Part shown: positions 63,895 through 64,000 of the stretch, piece after piece
Numbering within the stretch: position 1 is the first letter of the stretch
Layout of the letters: every line of letters begins with the position of its first letter
NCBI GenBank assembly: GCA_041743125.1
Contig: JBGTNK010000297.1
Location: 9,805 to 73,804 of the forward strand
Length of the DNA: 64,000 bases
Source of the DNA: Terrimonas_B sp041743125
GTDB taxonomy: Bacteria; Bacteroidota; Bacteroidia; Chitinophagales; Chitinophagaceae
Direction of reading: 5' to 3'
Program-made: the position numbers and the translations under genes
The notes under the pieces: model-generated
What the model was told of the DNA's origin: nothing
Seen by the model: the letters and a program-made list of their open reading frames with translations, nothing else
The model's database searches: none

Positions 63895-64000
63895 CTTAAA
63901 ATTTAAATAATAAATAATATTTGAGAAAAACGCAGAGTAGAGGCGACTAACTATTAGCAGGAAATGCGTAGCAGAAAAAATCGTTCACTTACAAAATACT
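63895..64000 (-). promoter_or_regulatory. Leader/promoter region of the RRM gene
   Basis: Upstream 106 nt to the window edge. An AT-rich stretch precedes the ATG, and a TATTTTG-like element occurs near 63994 on the minus strand. Too little is visible to assign a promoter. Confidence 0.3.

Noticed and set aside
1..64000. tRNA, rRNA, CRISPR arrays, prophage or integrase genes
   Set aside because: I read for these and saw no cloverleaf with a CCA-type end, no regularly spaced repeats and no phage or integrase proteins. A covariance search could still find a small RNA.

Overview
The window reads as chromosomal DNA of a Bacteroidota, most likely a member of the Chitinophagaceae or a close relative (inference from gene content, not from a marker gene). 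Supporting signs are a SusC/SusD pair, a GH97 glycosidase, a DUF1080 protein, DUF3857/transglutaminase proteins, an RRM-type RNA-binding protein, AT-rich intergenic DNA, and several TAnnTTTG-type -7 boxes. Most of it is ordinary housekeeping, transport and envelope genes. I saw no rRNA, tRNA, CRISPR array, prophage or intact mobile element.

Layout. 0-3.5 kb: the tail of one CehA/McbA-like gene, a full-length paralogue, and a decayed IS5-family transposase. 3.5-10 kb: DCC protein, YebC, an amino-acid permease, a dicarboxylate/amino-acid symporter, DedA and an MFS carrier. 10-13.7 kb: a family-9 glycosyltransferase with a DUF4254 partner, then an unusual pair of loci encoding a sigma region 2-like domain plus the cytosolic part of a FecR-type anti-sigma. 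One locus is a fused gene and the other is two genes. 14-23.8 kb: ABC-F ATPase, a J-domain protein broken by a nonsense codon, a lipoprotein, GH97, MFS, a 54-residue lipoprotein, a CvpA-CAP fusion and a DUF1080 lipoprotein. 24-33 kb: histidine kinase, glycine decarboxylase, YkgJ-type protein, MFS, deoxynucleoside kinase and FolK. 33-41.6 kb: SppA, an ABC-2 permease, SRPBCC, DUF2911, then an ECF sigma operon with a membrane-anchored beta-barrel protein, an LVIVD-repeat lipoprotein and a small barrel. 41.6-53.3 kb: AnmK divergent from a DeoR regulator, SusC/SusD, QueG, and two DUF3857 proteins. 53.4-64 kb: serine hydrolase, ClpB, small exported proteins, a periplasmic protein of unknown function, a decayed glycosyltransferase, a small winged-helix-like protein, a DsbA-like protein lacking one of its two active-site cysteines, and an RRM protein.

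The strongest candidate for something undescribed is the pair at 11974-13651. Both copies lack sigma region 4 and stop at the same place, just before the membrane helix a FecR anti-sigma would have. Both also carry duplicated purine-rich elements at nearly the same distance upstream. Other points worth a look are three transcription terminators placed 0-27 nt before the next gene's start codon, two possibly leaderless genes, a probable active/inactive DUF3857 pair, and three recent-looking gene breakages.
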